Shown here piece after piece: positions 36,274 to 45,014 of a DNA stretch of 64,000 nt (the first letter of the stretch is position 1; the number at the start of each line of letters is the position of its first letter). The position numbers were made by a program, and so were the translations under genes. The notes beneath the pieces are model-generated. The model was not told where the DNA came from. It worked only from the letters and a program-made list of their open reading frames with translations, and searched no databases. This DNA is from a virus: IMG/VR virus record IMGVR_UViG_3300023116_005108, positions 1-64,000 of that record. The stretch is one strand, 5' to 3'.

Positions 36274-37349
36274 AGTCCCAAATCTCCAAAATCCATATCG
36301 TCTAAATCATTCTTACTTGCACCAATCTTGTAGGATGTAATCTCATGCTCTTGTGGTGCGACCTGAACAGCCTCACTGTTAAGCCAAGGCTCTGTCCATC
36401 CAGAAATAGGATTCTTTAATCCAGTCTCATATGGTAGCCCAATTACCTTGCGTCGAGATTGACATAGCCAGTCGATATACTGATGCATAACGGTTTCGTT
36501 AAGCCCAATAATAGATCCATCTTTAAATAGATAAGAGGCCCATTCTTTTTCTTCTCGTGCGGCAGAGTCAAACATCCCGCAGGCCAATTCTTCACATTCC
36601 TTAGCAGTTTTAATAAACCCTTCATCTTCCACGCTATGTAGAATTTTTAGGATCTCTTGAGTATTGTAAAGATGCAATGCCTCGTCTCTTTTAATCAATT
36701 TAACAATATCAGCATTGCCAATCATCTTCTTATTTTCAGCAAATGCAAATGCACAGATAAAGCTAACATAAAATCTTACAGCTTCAAGAATATTGATACT
36801 AACAAGTGTAAGATAAATCTGTTTCTTTAGATCTTTAGTAGATCCTTTCTTTGTGAGATTGCTCAATGCGTCATATTCTTTAATAGCAACGTCTGCTCTT
36901 TTAAGGATTTCCTTATCAGTTAGACAGCTATCAAGAACTTCAGACGGATCGTTATAAACATTCTTAATAATGTAAGTATAGCTATAACTATGGATTTGCT
37001 CAAAGAATTCCCAAGTCTTCATACATGCTTCAAGTTCTGGACTTGATACATATTCAAGAAGTGTAGGAACCCCTCGACAAATAACACTATCCATCATAGT
37101 CTGATATTTAAGATTGCTTGTAAAGATAAACCGCTCATTCTCGGACATGATATTATCATCCTTGAAATCGTTGCGATCTTTCTTTAATTCAATTTCTTCT
37201 GGTCTCCAAAAGAACTCCATCTGCTTTTTAAAGAGATCAAAGAATACAGGATATTTAAATTTATCGTATCTCTGTAGAGCTAGATCTTCGCCAAGAAACA
37301 AAGGCTGGTTACTGTAATCGACATTCTTCTTGTTTAAAATCGTTTTCAT
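36270..37349 (-). CDS. nrdB: class I ribonucleotide reductase small subunit NrdB (359 aa)
   Basis: All diiron ligands and the radical Tyr are visible: Asp in LKYQTMMDSV, Glu and His in FEQIHSYSYTYI (with the Tyr in the same block), Glu in LEAVRFYVSF, and Glu/His in KRDEALHLY. The N-terminus has FLGEDLALQRYDKFKY and FFWRPEEI, typical of NrdB. The C-terminal acidic end (DLDDMDFGDLGL) is the NrdA-binding tail. I chose the ATG at 37349 in an ATGA overlap with nrdA; a GTG three codons upstream is less likely. Confidence 0.9.
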   Translation of the reverse strand: MKTILNKKNVDYSNQPLFLGEDLALQRYDKFKYPVFFDLFKKQMEFFWRPEEIELKKDRNDFKDDNIMSENERFIFTSNLKYQTMMDSVICRGVPTLLEYVSSPELEACMKTWEFFEQIHSYSYTYIIKNVYNDPSEVLDSCLTDKEILKRADVAIKEYDALSNLTKKGSTKDLKKQIYLTLVSINILEAVRFYVSFICAFAFAENKKMIGNADIVKLIKRDEALHLYNTQEILKILHSVEDEGFIKTAKECEELACGMFDSAAREEKEWASYLFKDGSIIGLNETVMHQYIDWLCQSRRKVIGLPYETGLKNPISGWTEPWLNSEAVQVAPQEHEITSYKIGASKNDLDDMDFGDLGL

Positions 37350-39571
37350 ATCGCACACGCTCCTGATTCACAATTTGTTTCTTTTTCTGTTTCACCATCT
37401 CCATCAGGTGTATTGCAATAATACAGGTTTTTAATTCCCATCTTATAAGAATAAACTTGATCTTTGATCAACACGCTTAAAGGAATATTACCTTCTGGGT
37501 AATTCGCATAATTATAGTATAGGTTAAGACTAATACTCATGTCAACAAATTTCTGAATAACTGCGGCAATATTAATCATGCCTTGATTATCTGGCATAGA
37601 CCAAGCACGACTGTAATAGTTCTTACGATGTGCGTAGTTTGGAACAACCTGTTTTAAAACACCATTCTTTGCTTTTTTATATGATAATAGACTTCTTACT
37701 GGCTCAATTCCGTTTGTACTGTTCTGGATAACACTGCTAGATTCACAAGGCATAACAGCAGAGACAGTAGAATGCCTAAGACCATGTTTCTTGATCTGGT
37801 CACGTAAATACTCCCAATCCATATTGTAAGTAGGGTTTACAAGTTTGTCAACAGTTTTTTTATACCAATCAATTGGAAGAAATCCTTGAGCATATTTTGT
37901 TTCACCAAACTTTGGACATGTACCCTTTTCTTCGGCAAGTTTACAAGATTCGTTTAGTAAATGCCACTGGATTTTCTCCATTATCTCATGAACAAGATGA
38001 AGTGCCGCATTATCATGGTAGAATACTTTGTGCTTAGCCAAAAATCCGGCAAGATTTGTAATTCCAATTCCTAAAGATCTTCTATTTTTAGTGAAGTTTT
38101 CACCAGCAGCAACTGGATAGTCTTGATAGTCAATGACCGAATCAAGAGATCTAATCGCTACTGCACAGGCTGTTTGAATATCTTCATCAGTATTTACCTC
38201 TAAAAGATTAATGGCAGATAGCATACAAATACCAATCTCAGCCTCTGAGTCTTCAATATCGCTAACCGGCTTAGTAGGATGGATGATTTCCTGACATAGA
38301 TTAGACATATACACAGGAACATCCCATGAGCCATGTGTATTCGCATTATCAATATTCATGCTATAGATACGTCCTGTTTCCAGACGTTCGCGAGCATAAA
38401 TCTCTGCTAACTTTTTTGCAGGAATTTTCTTTTTGAAGGTAATACTGCGTGACCGCTCATATTTTGCATAAAGTTCTTCAAACTTTTCATTATCCGCAAA
38501 AGCGTCGTATAGACCCCTAGCTTCGTTTGGACTAAACAGCGTAATATCTTCACCATTAATTAGTCGTTCATAGAAAAGTTTATTAAACTGAACAGAATAG
38601 TCCAGCTTTCTAACCCGATTATCGTCAGTGCCAGCATTATTCTTGAGAACAAGAATGTCTTCAATTTCATAATGCCAGAACGGAATATGAACTGTAGCAC
38701 TTCCTCCGCGAATACCATTTTGCGAAGTAGACTTAACGGTAGACTCAAAAGTTTTCAGATAAGGGATTAGGCCCGTGTGAATCACTTCTCCACCACGAAT
38801 TGGTGAGTTGATTGGACGTAGACGACCAAAGTTAAGGCCAATACCAGCCCTACGTGCGGTATAGCGTCCAACTGCGTGGACGGAGGCAAAGATGCTATCA
38901 AGATCATCACCAACATCTACAAGCACGCAGGAAGCGAACTGGCGAATCGTAGTGCGTACTCCTGCCATAATAGGAGTTGGCAAGTTTACCTTAAAAGTAG
39001 AGTAAGCATCATATGCTTCTTTAACATCTTTTAAGTTGTCAAATAGGCACATGGCAATCAGCATATATGCAAATTGTGGCGTCTCATGAATCTCACCAGT
39101 TGCACGATTCTTAACAAGGTACTTATCCACCATCTGCTGTAGGCCAGAATAAGTATACAGATCATCGCGTTTATGATTGATGTAGGAAGAGATCTTATTT
39201 ACATCATCTTCTGACCATTTATCTAAGATATCTGGATCATAAATAGCGTTATCGACTCTTACCTGAATAAAATGCAGAAAGTTGGGAGGATTGTTAGAAC
39301 CCCAAACTTCTTTTCTCAGGTTCATATTAAGTAGTCTTGATGCGACATACTGATAGTTTGGAGATTGTTCTGATATTAAATCATTTGCTGATTTGATCAG
39401 AGTTTGATGAATTTCCTGTGTAGTAATTCCATCATAAATTGAGAGACCCGCATTCATTTCAATGTCAGAAAACGATACACCGTTAATTCCCTCAGTTGCC
39501 CATTCTAACACTTGGTGAATTTTTTCAACGTTATAATCCTCAGATTCACCATTTCTTTTAACTACTTGCAT
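37346..39571 (-). CDS. nrdA: class I ribonucleotide reductase large subunit NrdA (741 aa)
   Basis: Residues 1-90 are an ATP-cone-like regulatory domain (VVKRNGESEDYNVEKIHQVLEWA). The catalytic barrel follows with FASCVLVDVGDDLDSIF, GRYTARRAGIGLNFGRLRP, NLCQEIIHP, RSLGIGITNLAGFLAKH and the end part STNGIEPVRSLLS. The C-terminus CESGACAI gives the swinging Cys pair that relays electrons from thioredoxin or glutaredoxin. AAGGA lies eight bases before the chosen ATG. It is the first gene after a terminator, so a promoter near 39580 is expected. With NrdB it makes dNDPs. Confidence 0.92.
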   Translation of the reverse strand: MQVVKRNGESEDYNVEKIHQVLEWATEGINGVSFSDIEMNAGLSIYDGITTQEIHQTLIKSANDLISEQSPNYQYVASRLLNMNLRKEVWGSNNPPNFLHFIQVRVDNAIYDPDILDKWSEDDVNKISSYINHKRDDLYTYSGLQQMVDKYLVKNRATGEIHETPQFAYMLIAMCLFDNLKDVKEAYDAYSTFKVNLPTPIMAGVRTTIRQFASCVLVDVGDDLDSIFASVHAVGRYTARRAGIGLNFGRLRPINSPIRGGEVIHTGLIPYLKTFESTVKSTSQNGIRGGSATVHIPFWHYEIEDILVLKNNAGTDDNRVRKLDYSVQFNKLFYERLINGEDITLFSPNEARGLYDAFADNEKFEELYAKYERSRSITFKKKIPAKKLAEIYARERLETGRIYSMNIDNANTHGSWDVPVYMSNLCQEIIHPTKPVSDIEDSEAEIGICMLSAINLLEVNTDEDIQTACAVAIRSLDSVIDYQDYPVAAGENFTKNRRSLGIGITNLAGFLAKHKVFYHDNAALHLVHEIMEKIQWHLLNESCKLAEEKGTCPKFGETKYAQGFLPIDWYKKTVDKLVNPTYNMDWEYLRDQIKKHGLRHSTVSAVMPCESSSVIQNSTNGIEPVRSLLSYKKAKNGVLKQVVPNYAHRKNYYSRAWSMPDNQGMINIAAVIQKFVDMSISLNLYYNYANYPEGNIPLSVLIKDQVYSYKMGIKNLYYCNTPDGDGETEKETNCESGACAI

Positions 39572-39592
39572 ATTCAACGTCCTTCAAAGTGG

Positions 39593-39625
39593 AAAAAAAT
39601 ACCAGCAGTTTTTTATTGCTGCTGG
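39593..39625 (-). terminator. intrinsic terminator between the lysis-type unit and nrdA
   Basis: On the minus strand a perfect 7-bp stem (CCAGCAG with CTGCTGG, plus strand 39602-39608 and 39619-39625) is followed by TATTTTTTT. It lies about 20 bases after the stop of the 95-aa gene and just before nrdA, so the lysis-type unit should end here. Confidence 0.8.
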
Positions 39626-39643
39626 CATATATGTCAATTGTAT

Positions 39644-39931
39644 TTATTTTAATATTTGATTATACGAGAAAGGTAGGTCCGGAAAATGATCTAGTTCTAA
39701 AACGCCGCCATTTTGAGAAAAATGGATGCCATTTACAGACACTGAAAATGTTATAATTTTTTGCAGTGTTACTTTTGGCTTGTGACCAGAAAAAATAATT
39801 TTGATTCCGGACTGCACGCTTTCAATTTGTACCGATAAGGCTCCAGAACATTGTATCCTTAAAGGCCCGATTGTCAACCCATCTTGTGAAAAGATTTGTT
39901 GAACAATTTCAAAATATTCAGTTGGCTGCAT
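39644..39931 (-). CDS. hypothetical small protein (95 aa)
   Basis: Not recognised. A 95-aa protein that looks strand-rich (LRIQCSGALSVQIESV, IKIIFSGHKPKVTLQ, IITFSVSVNGIHFS). There is no signal peptide or membrane segment and the pattern resembles a small beta sandwich. It overlaps the thioredoxin-like gene by 14 bases and is the last gene of its unit before a terminator. Confidence 0.45.
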   Translation of the reverse strand: MQPTEYFEIVQQIFSQDGLTIGPLRIQCSGALSVQIESVQSGIKIIFSGHKPKVTLQKIITFSVSVNGIHFSQNGGVLELDHFPDLPFSYNQILK

Positions 39932-40598
39932 TGAAGGCTCTTAGCAGGGTTTGATGCATTCCAGAAACGTATCCGCTAGTACGGAATGTTTCTTTTCTTT
40001 GCGAGTCTAGAACAATAAAACATGGAATACCAGCAGAATTCTTTTTGTGGGCCTTCCAGAGATCGGGATGCTTGTCTACATCGACAATTTCCATATCGTC
40101 CTGTACTCCATTTCTAGCTTCGCCAACTGATAGACCGGCCTTTTGTAGCTTTGGTAATTCCGTCGCTTTAAATCTTTGACAGGGGCCGCACCAAGAGGCG
40201 GTAAAGTATAGGATTGTTTTTTTTAATTCTATCGCTAAGGCTTGGTCTGTAGCATCTGGTTGTTGTTCCACTTTTTTTTTAACCTCCTCTGGATAAGTAG
40301 ATTTATCTGGCTCCCATGATTTGCCGGTAGCTTCGCAACGACATACCCCGTCACCAGAATTGATACATTGACATGGTGTTTTGTGACCATCTCCATGAAC
40401 GATCACTTTTTCACCATTGCATTCACATGTTGTAGCAGTATCTGTTTCATTGTCAATAGGCTCTTGGTCTCCATTTACAATAAATGCTACATATCCCTCA
40501 CTTCTTGAAGTATCAATAGCAAATGTTTTTTCATTACTTGGAATTGGAATAAAAAATACAGCAAGTAGTAATAGTAATAGAATCGTGCTCTTTTTCAT
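39918..40598 (-). CDS. exported thioredoxin-like protein with Cys-rich N-terminal domain (226 aa)
   Basis: Residues 1-28 are a signal peptide or anchor (KKSTILLLLLLAVFF). Residues ~55-95 hold a small Cys-rich domain (CECNGEKVIVHGDGHKT, PCQC, VCRCEATG). The thioredoxin fold follows: KTILYFTASWCGPCQRFK gives the WCGPC active site, then MEIVDVDKHPDLWKAH and the cis-Pro loop AGIPCFIVLD. It should act outside the cytoplasm, as reductant or disulfide handler. It is coupled (ATGA) to the papain-like protease gene upstream. The giant virion protein with ~95 Cys gives it a possible client. Confidence 0.75.
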   Translation of the reverse strand: MKKSTILLLLLLAVFFIPIPSNEKTFAIDTSRSEGYVAFIVNGDQEPIDNETDTATTCECNGEKVIVHGDGHKTPCQCINSGDGVCRCEATGKSWEPDKSTYPEEVKKKVEQQPDATDQALAIELKKTILYFTASWCGPCQRFKATELPKLQKAGLSVGEARNGVQDDMEIVDVDKHPDLWKAHKKNSAGIPCFIVLDSQRKETFRTSGYVSGMHQTLLRAFNAAN

Positions 40599-41503
40599 CA
40601 GATGATCCTCGTATTAAGTTTCTGTGGCTTAAAGCCAGTATACCCGCTAAATGCCCAGCAATCGCCAGTTTTTAGCACGCGACGTTCAATCTCGTCAGCA
40701 TCGACCCAAAAAGATCCATCCGGTTGGTCGTGACGTTTTGGACCTCCATTCCATTTACCCCAGCTATTTTGAACGCAAACTCCGGGACGTTTATATTCAT
40801 CATCAACAGCACAGATCCACATTTGATGTGCCCATCTACCTGATGGTCTTGCAAACCCTTCACTATCTCGCGTTGAAGAAAATCCTTGATTACTAGCAAT
40901 GGTTACAGAATATCCATTAACAATTAGATCTCTCACTTCTTCATATGAATTGACTTGAGAAATAGTAACGACTGGATGTTCTTTTACAATATCTACAAAC
41001 GCTTGAGATAATTTATATCCAGCGTTGCCCCAAGTCTTTGCTTTACTGCCACTATACGTGGTTAGGTCAATATCGGCATACTTGCCTCTTGGAATTGAGC
41101 CATATTCATTAATATATTTTGCCGCCCATACGCCGAGAGATCCATCATCGTTACCTAATCGACCTTTACCGATAACGTTTCTGCTACCCCAATAAATATC
41201 TTCTGTGGCAGTTTCTGCTACCCATAGTTCTGGTTCTTTTTTAAGGTAGATGTCTACACATTTAATAGCATCGACAGCACCAGCAGCACCAAAAGCTACA
41301 CAGTCTCCAATTTTCTGTGTACGCACAGGAAACGTTCCGGCAACCCTTCTAATGATGTCATATAGTAACATCTTCTTTCCAGCACCAGTATCTTTTATTG
41401 CTTGATGCTGCATAGAAAATACTGGAAAAGGTAAGCCTTGCATTGCTAGATCTACACCTTTTGGATCATTTATCCATCCTCCTAAATGGGATAGGTCACT
41501 CAT
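40598..41503 (-). CDS. papain-like (C1-type) cysteine peptidase (301 aa)
   Basis: The catalytic set is visible: RTQKIGDCVAFGAAGA (Gln then nucleophile Cys, residues ~62-75), GRWAHQMWICAVDD (His, ~225) and VCVQNSWGKWNGG (Asn in the NSWG block, ~247). These match the order and spacing of papain-family peptidases. No signal peptide or propeptide is obvious, so it may act in the cytoplasm, in the virion, or be released at lysis. Context (exported thioredoxin after it; anchored and holin-like genes before it) suggests a lysis, virion or entry role. Confidence 0.7.
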   Translation of the reverse strand: MSDLSHLGGWINDPKGVDLAMQGLPFPVFSMQHQAIKDTGAGKKMLLYDIIRRVAGTFPVRTQKIGDCVAFGAAGAVDAIKCVDIYLKKEPELWVAETATEDIYWGSRNVIGKGRLGNDDGSLGVWAAKYINEYGSIPRGKYADIDLTTYSGSKAKTWGNAGYKLSQAFVDIVKEHPVVTISQVNSYEEVRDLIVNGYSVTIASNQGFSSTRDSEGFARPSGRWAHQMWICAVDDEYKRPGVCVQNSWGKWNGGPKRHDQPDGSFWVDADEIERRVLKTGDCWAFSGYTGFKPQKLNTRII

Positions 41504-41951
41504 ATTTAGTTGCCTCTGCTAAACCTTGAAAGATTTTTGCGAAATCCTTACGTTGATCTATAGTTTCCAATTTCTTAGGAGTGTCATAATCTACGCTAAC
41601 AAGATAGTTAGAAACCGCATCTGTAAACGCTGAGTATCTTTCGCGATCCCATCCATAGGAAGTTTGCACTTTTCCTAGAAGTGGATCAAACTGTGCTGTT
41701 TCAGTCATTGTCTGGCAGTTACTGAGATACTCTGCCGCACCAGCAAACAGTTTATAGATAAGCACTCTATCGTCTCTTGATTCGATTTTATTAAACTCTT
41801 CTGTAACTTTTTTCAACTCTTGAGTTTCAGTAACTACAATTTGTTGAGGTGCTGATTCGGGAGTTAGCTTACCTGAAAGAGCAAAGGATGACATGAAATA
41901 TAATAGTAATAATCCTAGAAGGACATTTGCAAATGACTGATATTTTCCCAT
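41496..41951 (-). CDS. single-span membrane-anchored protein (151 aa)
   Basis: Residues ~8-27 form one hydrophobic segment (FANVLLGLLLLYFMSSFAL) after a short MGKYQS start, giving an N-in anchor. The following ~120 residues are soluble and helical (TETQELKKVTEEFNKIESRDDR). A single Cys lies near residue 77. The layout fits a spanin- or accessory-type lysis protein, but no family is recognised. It overlaps the protease gene by 8 bases. Confidence 0.5.
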   Translation of the reverse strand: MGKYQSFANVLLGLLLLYFMSSFALSGKLTPESAPQQIVVTETQELKKVTEEFNKIESRDDRVLIYKLFAGAAEYLSNCQTMTETAQFDPLLGKVQTSYGWDRERYSAFTDAVSNYLVSVDYDTPKKLETIDQRKDFAKIFQGLAEATKYE

Positions 41952-41962
41952 CGTTTTTCCTT

Positions 41963-42298
41963 TTATGGTAAAGTCTTTTTAAATAAAATCGTGTTTAGTT
42001 GAATGACTAAATCTAATCCCTCTTTACTTCCATTTTCGACACATCTATCTCTTAGATAAGAAAGACATTCAAAATCCTTCTGGTATTTGTCGGAATAGTC
42101 TGGCAGTGATGGACTATCACTGCCAAGACTAGACAGAATACTCTTAATATTTGGAATCATAATATAAAGTCCTCCAAGACCGCTAATGATTGTTTGAGCA
42201 TACCATCGTATAGTAAAATCAAATCCATCTACAGTTGATGCCTGAAAACCATTCCAAGCACAAAATAATAACATTCCTAATCCTATTAGTGATTCCAT
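41963..42298 (-). CDS. two-span membrane protein, possible holin (111 aa)
   Basis: Two hydrophobic segments lie in the first 50 residues: LIGLGMLLFCAWNGF and the longer IISGLGGLYIMIPNI. A soluble helical tail follows (residues ~60-111). GAGG lies eight bases before the ATG. With a second small membrane protein next door it could be a holin or antiholin. No family recognised. Confidence 0.5.
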   Translation of the reverse strand: MESLIGLGMLLFCAWNGFQASTVDGFDFTIRWYAQTIISGLGGLYIMIPNIKSILSSLGSDSPSLPDYSDKYQKDFECLSYLRDRCVENGSKEGLDLVIQLNTILFKKTLP

Positions 42299-42308
42299 AT
42301 TTTGTACC

Positions 42309-42515
42309 TCATTTTGTGTTGTCTTTTAACCACTTAATTACAGTATCAAGACCTACTACTATGATTGGAACCACAAGTGGACCGGCGGCTCCAAGGTCTA
42401 CAGTACCAATATTCTGTACAACATAAGTTAGTCCTGCTGCAACGCCAACAAGTCCTGCATTCTTACTGAGTGCAACTAGGTCGGCTACGTTTAATGTAAA
42501 CGCTTTTGAATTCAT
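42309..42515 (-). CDS. holin-like small membrane protein (68 aa)
   Basis: A 68-aa protein with two hydrophobic Gly/Ala/Val-rich spans (GLVGVAAGLTYVVQNIG and GPLVVPIIVVGLDTVIKWL) and a short charged C-terminal tail (KDNTK). Size and layout fit a class II holin. AGGAG lies in front of the ATG at a normal distance. Confidence 0.55.
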   Translation of the reverse strand: MNSKAFTLNVADLVALSKNAGLVGVAAGLTYVVQNIGTVDLGAAGPLVVPIIVVGLDTVIKWLKDNTK

Positions 42516-42525
42516 GTTAAAACTC

Positions 42526-43032
42526 CTAATCTAAACCAATAACAATTAATCTGTAAGTAACACCAGATCCCTGATCAGCTAATTGAACATATCTCTGACT
42601 GGAGCCTACACTAACTCCAGTGAATGGATCATTGTATGTAAATGCCGAGTAGGGTTTTACTAAAAGGTTGCCACTTCCTCCATTGAATAAATTTGTACAT
42701 GCATTTGTTCCAGTGGCCTGAACTGCAAAGTCGTATCCCTCTGTGGTAGACTCATTATATACTGTGAAATTTTTTACGCCAGTGAAAACTACGCTGGTTG
42801 TTGCATCAAAAGAAGTTTGATTAATTGAGTATAGATCAATTTGCGTAGACTCTCCAGACGTTAAAACGCCTGTTATAGTTACAGCGTTGGTGACTTGCTT
42901 ATCACCAGACCCATACGTATAAACAACACTCATGTTTTTACTGTCTGATAATGAGACGGTCTGATTACCATTAGTTGACGCAAGAGTATATGAAATTTTG
43001 TTTACTGGAGTTGCTGTTATTGATAGACTCAT
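42526..43032 (-). CDS. putative minor structural or decoration protein (168 aa)
   Basis: Not recognised. A 168-aa beta-rich, Ser/Thr/Gly/Val-rich protein (TATPVNKISYTLAS, TQIDLYSINQTSFDATT, NFTVYNESTTEGYDFAVQ) with one Cys near residue 112. The composition resembles small capsid decoration or tail proteins. It sits in a unit with membrane and structural-like genes, expected to be expressed late. Confidence 0.5.
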   Translation of the reverse strand: MSLSITATPVNKISYTLASTNGNQTVSLSDSKNMSVVYTYGSGDKQVTNAVTITGVLTSGESTQIDLYSINQTSFDATTSVVFTGVKNFTVYNESTTEGYDFAVQATGTNACTNLFNGGSGNLLVKPYSAFTYNDPFTGVSVGSSQRYVQLADQGSGVTYRLIVIGLD

Positions 43033-43037
43033 AATTT

Positions 43038-43307
43038 TTACCTAGTCACTAAAACTTCATTGATTGCTTTTGTTAATTCGGACAATGCCTGATTAGTTTT
43101 ATCCTGTCTAGCAGATGCGTCTTCTCTCCATTCTGAACGTTCATCTCGATGGAGTTCATTAATATCATTTATAGTTTTTTGAAACTGTGCATTTCTACGA
43201 TCTTCTCTTTTGTTACTAGATATGATCACATAAAAGAGTAAGCTAACCAGCGAAGAAACAGTCAGTCCTACAATTCCTAGATCTGTAGTCCAAGGTAATG
43301 CGTTCAT
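43038..43307 (-). CDS. single-span membrane protein with cytoplasmic coiled coil (89 aa)
   Basis: Residues ~8-30 form a membrane span (LGIVGLTVSSLVSLLFYVII) and the rest is a charged helix (EDRRNAQFQKTINDINELHRD) likely to form a coiled coil. I chose the ATG with GGAG seven bases before it over a TTG two codons upstream. The layout is seen in phage lysis accessory proteins. It follows a GC-rich hairpin. Confidence 0.5.
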   Translation of the reverse strand: MNALPWTTDLGIVGLTVSSLVSLLFYVIISSNKREDRRNAQFQKTINDINELHRDERSEWREDASARQDKTNQALSELTKAINEVLVTR

Positions 43308-43323
43308 ATTCAATCTCCAAATA

Positions 43324-43347
43324 CCCCCCTCCCTTACGGGAGAGGGG
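43324..43347 (-). other. GC-rich hairpin between structural-like and membrane genes
   Basis: Minus strand: CCCC, one mismatch, CTCCC, loop GTAA, GGGAG, GGGG (5 bp plus 4 bp with one mismatch). It is not followed by a clear T run (TATTTGG), and the Shine-Dalgarno of the next gene comes directly after. More likely an mRNA-stabilising or attenuating hairpin than a full terminator. Confidence 0.5.
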
Positions 43348-43372
43348 TTTAAAAGAAAGTGTCAAGAATCAA

Positions 43373-43984
43373 TCACTTAGCTGGATAATCTTTCAATACA
43401 GCATCAATAGCACCATACATATAAGCAAGTTCACCCGGAATACTTCTATATGTAACAAATTGACCTTGATCAACAGCATTAGAAGCATTGTTAGTTGGCA
43501 AGACATAGCTAATATTATTAGTTGCAGGAGCACTGCTCCAATTTGTTCTTTGACCAGTAATACCAGTCGCACGCCAGTAACCACTTCTATGAGCAGTTGA
43601 TGTCTTTGCACCCTTCGACTTATTGCTAACAAGAGTATGAGGGCGATTTTCTGGAGTGCCATTGACCTGAAGAACTGTGTTTGATTGATTATTAATCTTT
43701 GTTGCAACAGTTCTAATCATAAATTGAGACTGGTCATAAGCAAATGTTCCACCAGTATCTGCTTTTGTTGCACTTGACGCATGAGCGGCACCGGATAGTT
43801 CTTTTGGAACTGATCTTCCGGGTTTAATTGTGATTGATGTTAATGGAAATGTCTGAGTAACAGGACCATTAGTAGTGTCACTAGCAGATGTGATACCAAC
43901 TACAGTACCTCCATCTCTTTTCTCAGTAGGAGATGAATCGCTTCCCGTCGTACCATAAATAATTGTATTTGGTAGTAAAGCCAT
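43373..43984 (-). CDS. putative structural protein (203 aa)
   Basis: Not recognised. A 203-aa Ser/Thr/Gly/Asn-rich protein without cysteine, signal peptide or membrane span (TIIYGTTGSDSSPTEKRDGG, TSITIKPGRSVPKEL, AYMYGAIDAVLKDY at the end). Such a composition suits a head or tail component. It is preceded by an 82-base gap with AT-rich elements and followed by a hairpin, so it may be the first and most abundant product of its unit. Confidence 0.5.
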   Translation of the reverse strand: MALLPNTIIYGTTGSDSSPTEKRDGGTVVGITSASDTTNGPVTQTFPLTSITIKPGRSVPKELSGAAHASSATKADTGGTFAYDQSQFMIRTVATKINNQSNTVLQVNGTPENRPHTLVSNKSKGAKTSTAHRSGYWRATGITGQRTNWSSAPATNNISYVLPTNNASNAVDQGQFVTYRSIPGELAYMYGAIDAVLKDYPAK

Positions 43985-44066
43985 TGTTATACCTTTCTAT
44001 AGCTTTATAACCAGCTTCCTAATTATCCTGAAAATAAAAGTTCCTGATCCTTAGTTGTATACGCCA
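43985..44066 (-). promoter_or_regulatory. intergenic region with candidate promoter
   Basis: Reading on the minus strand, this 82-base gap contains TTATAAAGCTATAG about 20 bases before the ATG and the direct repeat CCTGA. TATAAA resembles a phage late -10 element; no -35 is seen. It could drive the structural, lysis and thioredoxin unit. There is no strong hairpin, so read-through from upstream is also possible. Confidence 0.35.
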
Positions 44067-44717
44067 TTACAAACTGTCGTAAGTAATAATGTTACCGTTT
44101 TTATTCTTTTTCAATTTCGTTAAAGTTTCGATATATTCTAACTCTGATGGAAACTCACTACTCTTGATTGTTTCTATCGTCCCATCATTTCCAATAAATA
44201 CCGCCCATTTCTCAGAATCTTGTATTGAAAATAACGACTCGTTAATTTTACTAAATGCTGTGTTGATTAATGAGTCTACAGAGTTATCATCTAGATGTTC
44301 TGGTGTTTTCAAATTATTGCATAGTTCTTTTTGAATCTGCATTCTAGCCACAGGAAATGTAAATAATTTTTCTATACCTATAAAAAATCTGTATGGAGAA
44401 ATCAGTGAAAGACATCCAATGCCATCTATTTTTAGATCCAGCTTTTCAAAGTCTTCATCTGTAATTTTGAAATTAGTATGACCTATCCAGCATTCAAACA
44501 TATTATATGGTGAAAAAGGGTCATCAATTTCGTAAATACCAAATGGAGTTCTCACTTTTCTAGAGAGTAAAAAATGCCCTAGATTTAACTCTCTGCCATC
44601 TTCCTCTTCTTCATTTTCCATATCAAGATAAGACATTTCATCTGATTCATCTTCTTGATTAATTATATCTTCATGATTTGGGGTAAATTTTTCCCAAGCT
44701 ATTTTTTTCTCTGTCAT
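44067..44717 (-). CDS. hypothetical protein (216 aa)
   Basis: Not recognised. The first ~45 residues are acidic (DESDEMSYLDMENEEEED). The rest looks globular, with FGIYEIDDPFSPYNMFECWIG and ISPYRFFIGIEKL as ordered segments and a Lys-rich helix near the end. GGAG lies six bases before the ATG. It is the last of a group of small genes downstream of a glycosyltransferase. Confidence 0.45.
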   Translation of the reverse strand: MTEKKIAWEKFTPNHEDIINQEDESDEMSYLDMENEEEEDGRELNLGHFLLSRKVRTPFGIYEIDDPFSPYNMFECWIGHTNFKITDEDFEKLDLKIDGIGCLSLISPYRFFIGIEKLFTFPVARMQIQKELCNNLKTPEHLDDNSVDSLINTAFSKINESLFSIQDSEKWAVFIGNDGTIETIKSSEFPSELEYIETLTKLKKNKNGNIITYDSL

Positions 44718-44728
44718 AATAGGCTCCG

Positions 44729-45010
44729 TCAGCGAAAGGAACTTGGCCTCATTAGCGTTCTTGCTTTTTTTATTAATAATTTATCTTCGTTAAATCTTCC
44801 AGTAATTTTATAAAAGTTTTCCAGCCATGCAATATCTTCAGGATCTGCATCTTTTGTTATTAACATGTTGATTATTATATCATAGAATGCAGAATGTGAG
44901 GTTGGAGAAAATAATGTTATCATTAATTCTCTGAACGCAGCGGAGTCATCATATACTAACCCCAAAGTTGGGGAACCGTCTTTGTATTCTAGCTTTACAT
45001 AATTTGACAT
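44729..45010 (-). CDS. hypothetical small protein (93 aa)
   Basis: Not recognised. A 93-aa soluble, mainly helical protein (AAFRELMITLFSPTSHSAF, ENFYKITGRFNEDKLLIKK). GAGG lies at a normal distance before the ATG. It sits between two other small unknown genes, with 4- and 11-base gaps. Confidence 0.4.
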   Translation of the reverse strand: MSNYVKLEYKDGSPTLGLVYDDSAAFRELMITLFSPTSHSAFYDIIINMLITKDADPEDIAWLENFYKITGRFNEDKLLIKKARTLMRPSSFR

Positions 45011-45014
45011 AAAA

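Noticed and set aside
36270-37349. Apparent replacement of a metal-ligand Asp in NrdB (EEIE instead of EEVD)
   Set aside because: Counting along E. coli NrdB shows the ligand Asp84 is in the LKYQTLLD block, which is conserved here (LKYQTMMD); all six ligands and the Tyr are present.
43324-43347. Full intrinsic terminator after the 203-aa structural-like gene
   Set aside because: The hairpin is strong but is not followed by a T run and the next Shine-Dalgarno begins at once, so I list it only as a hairpin.
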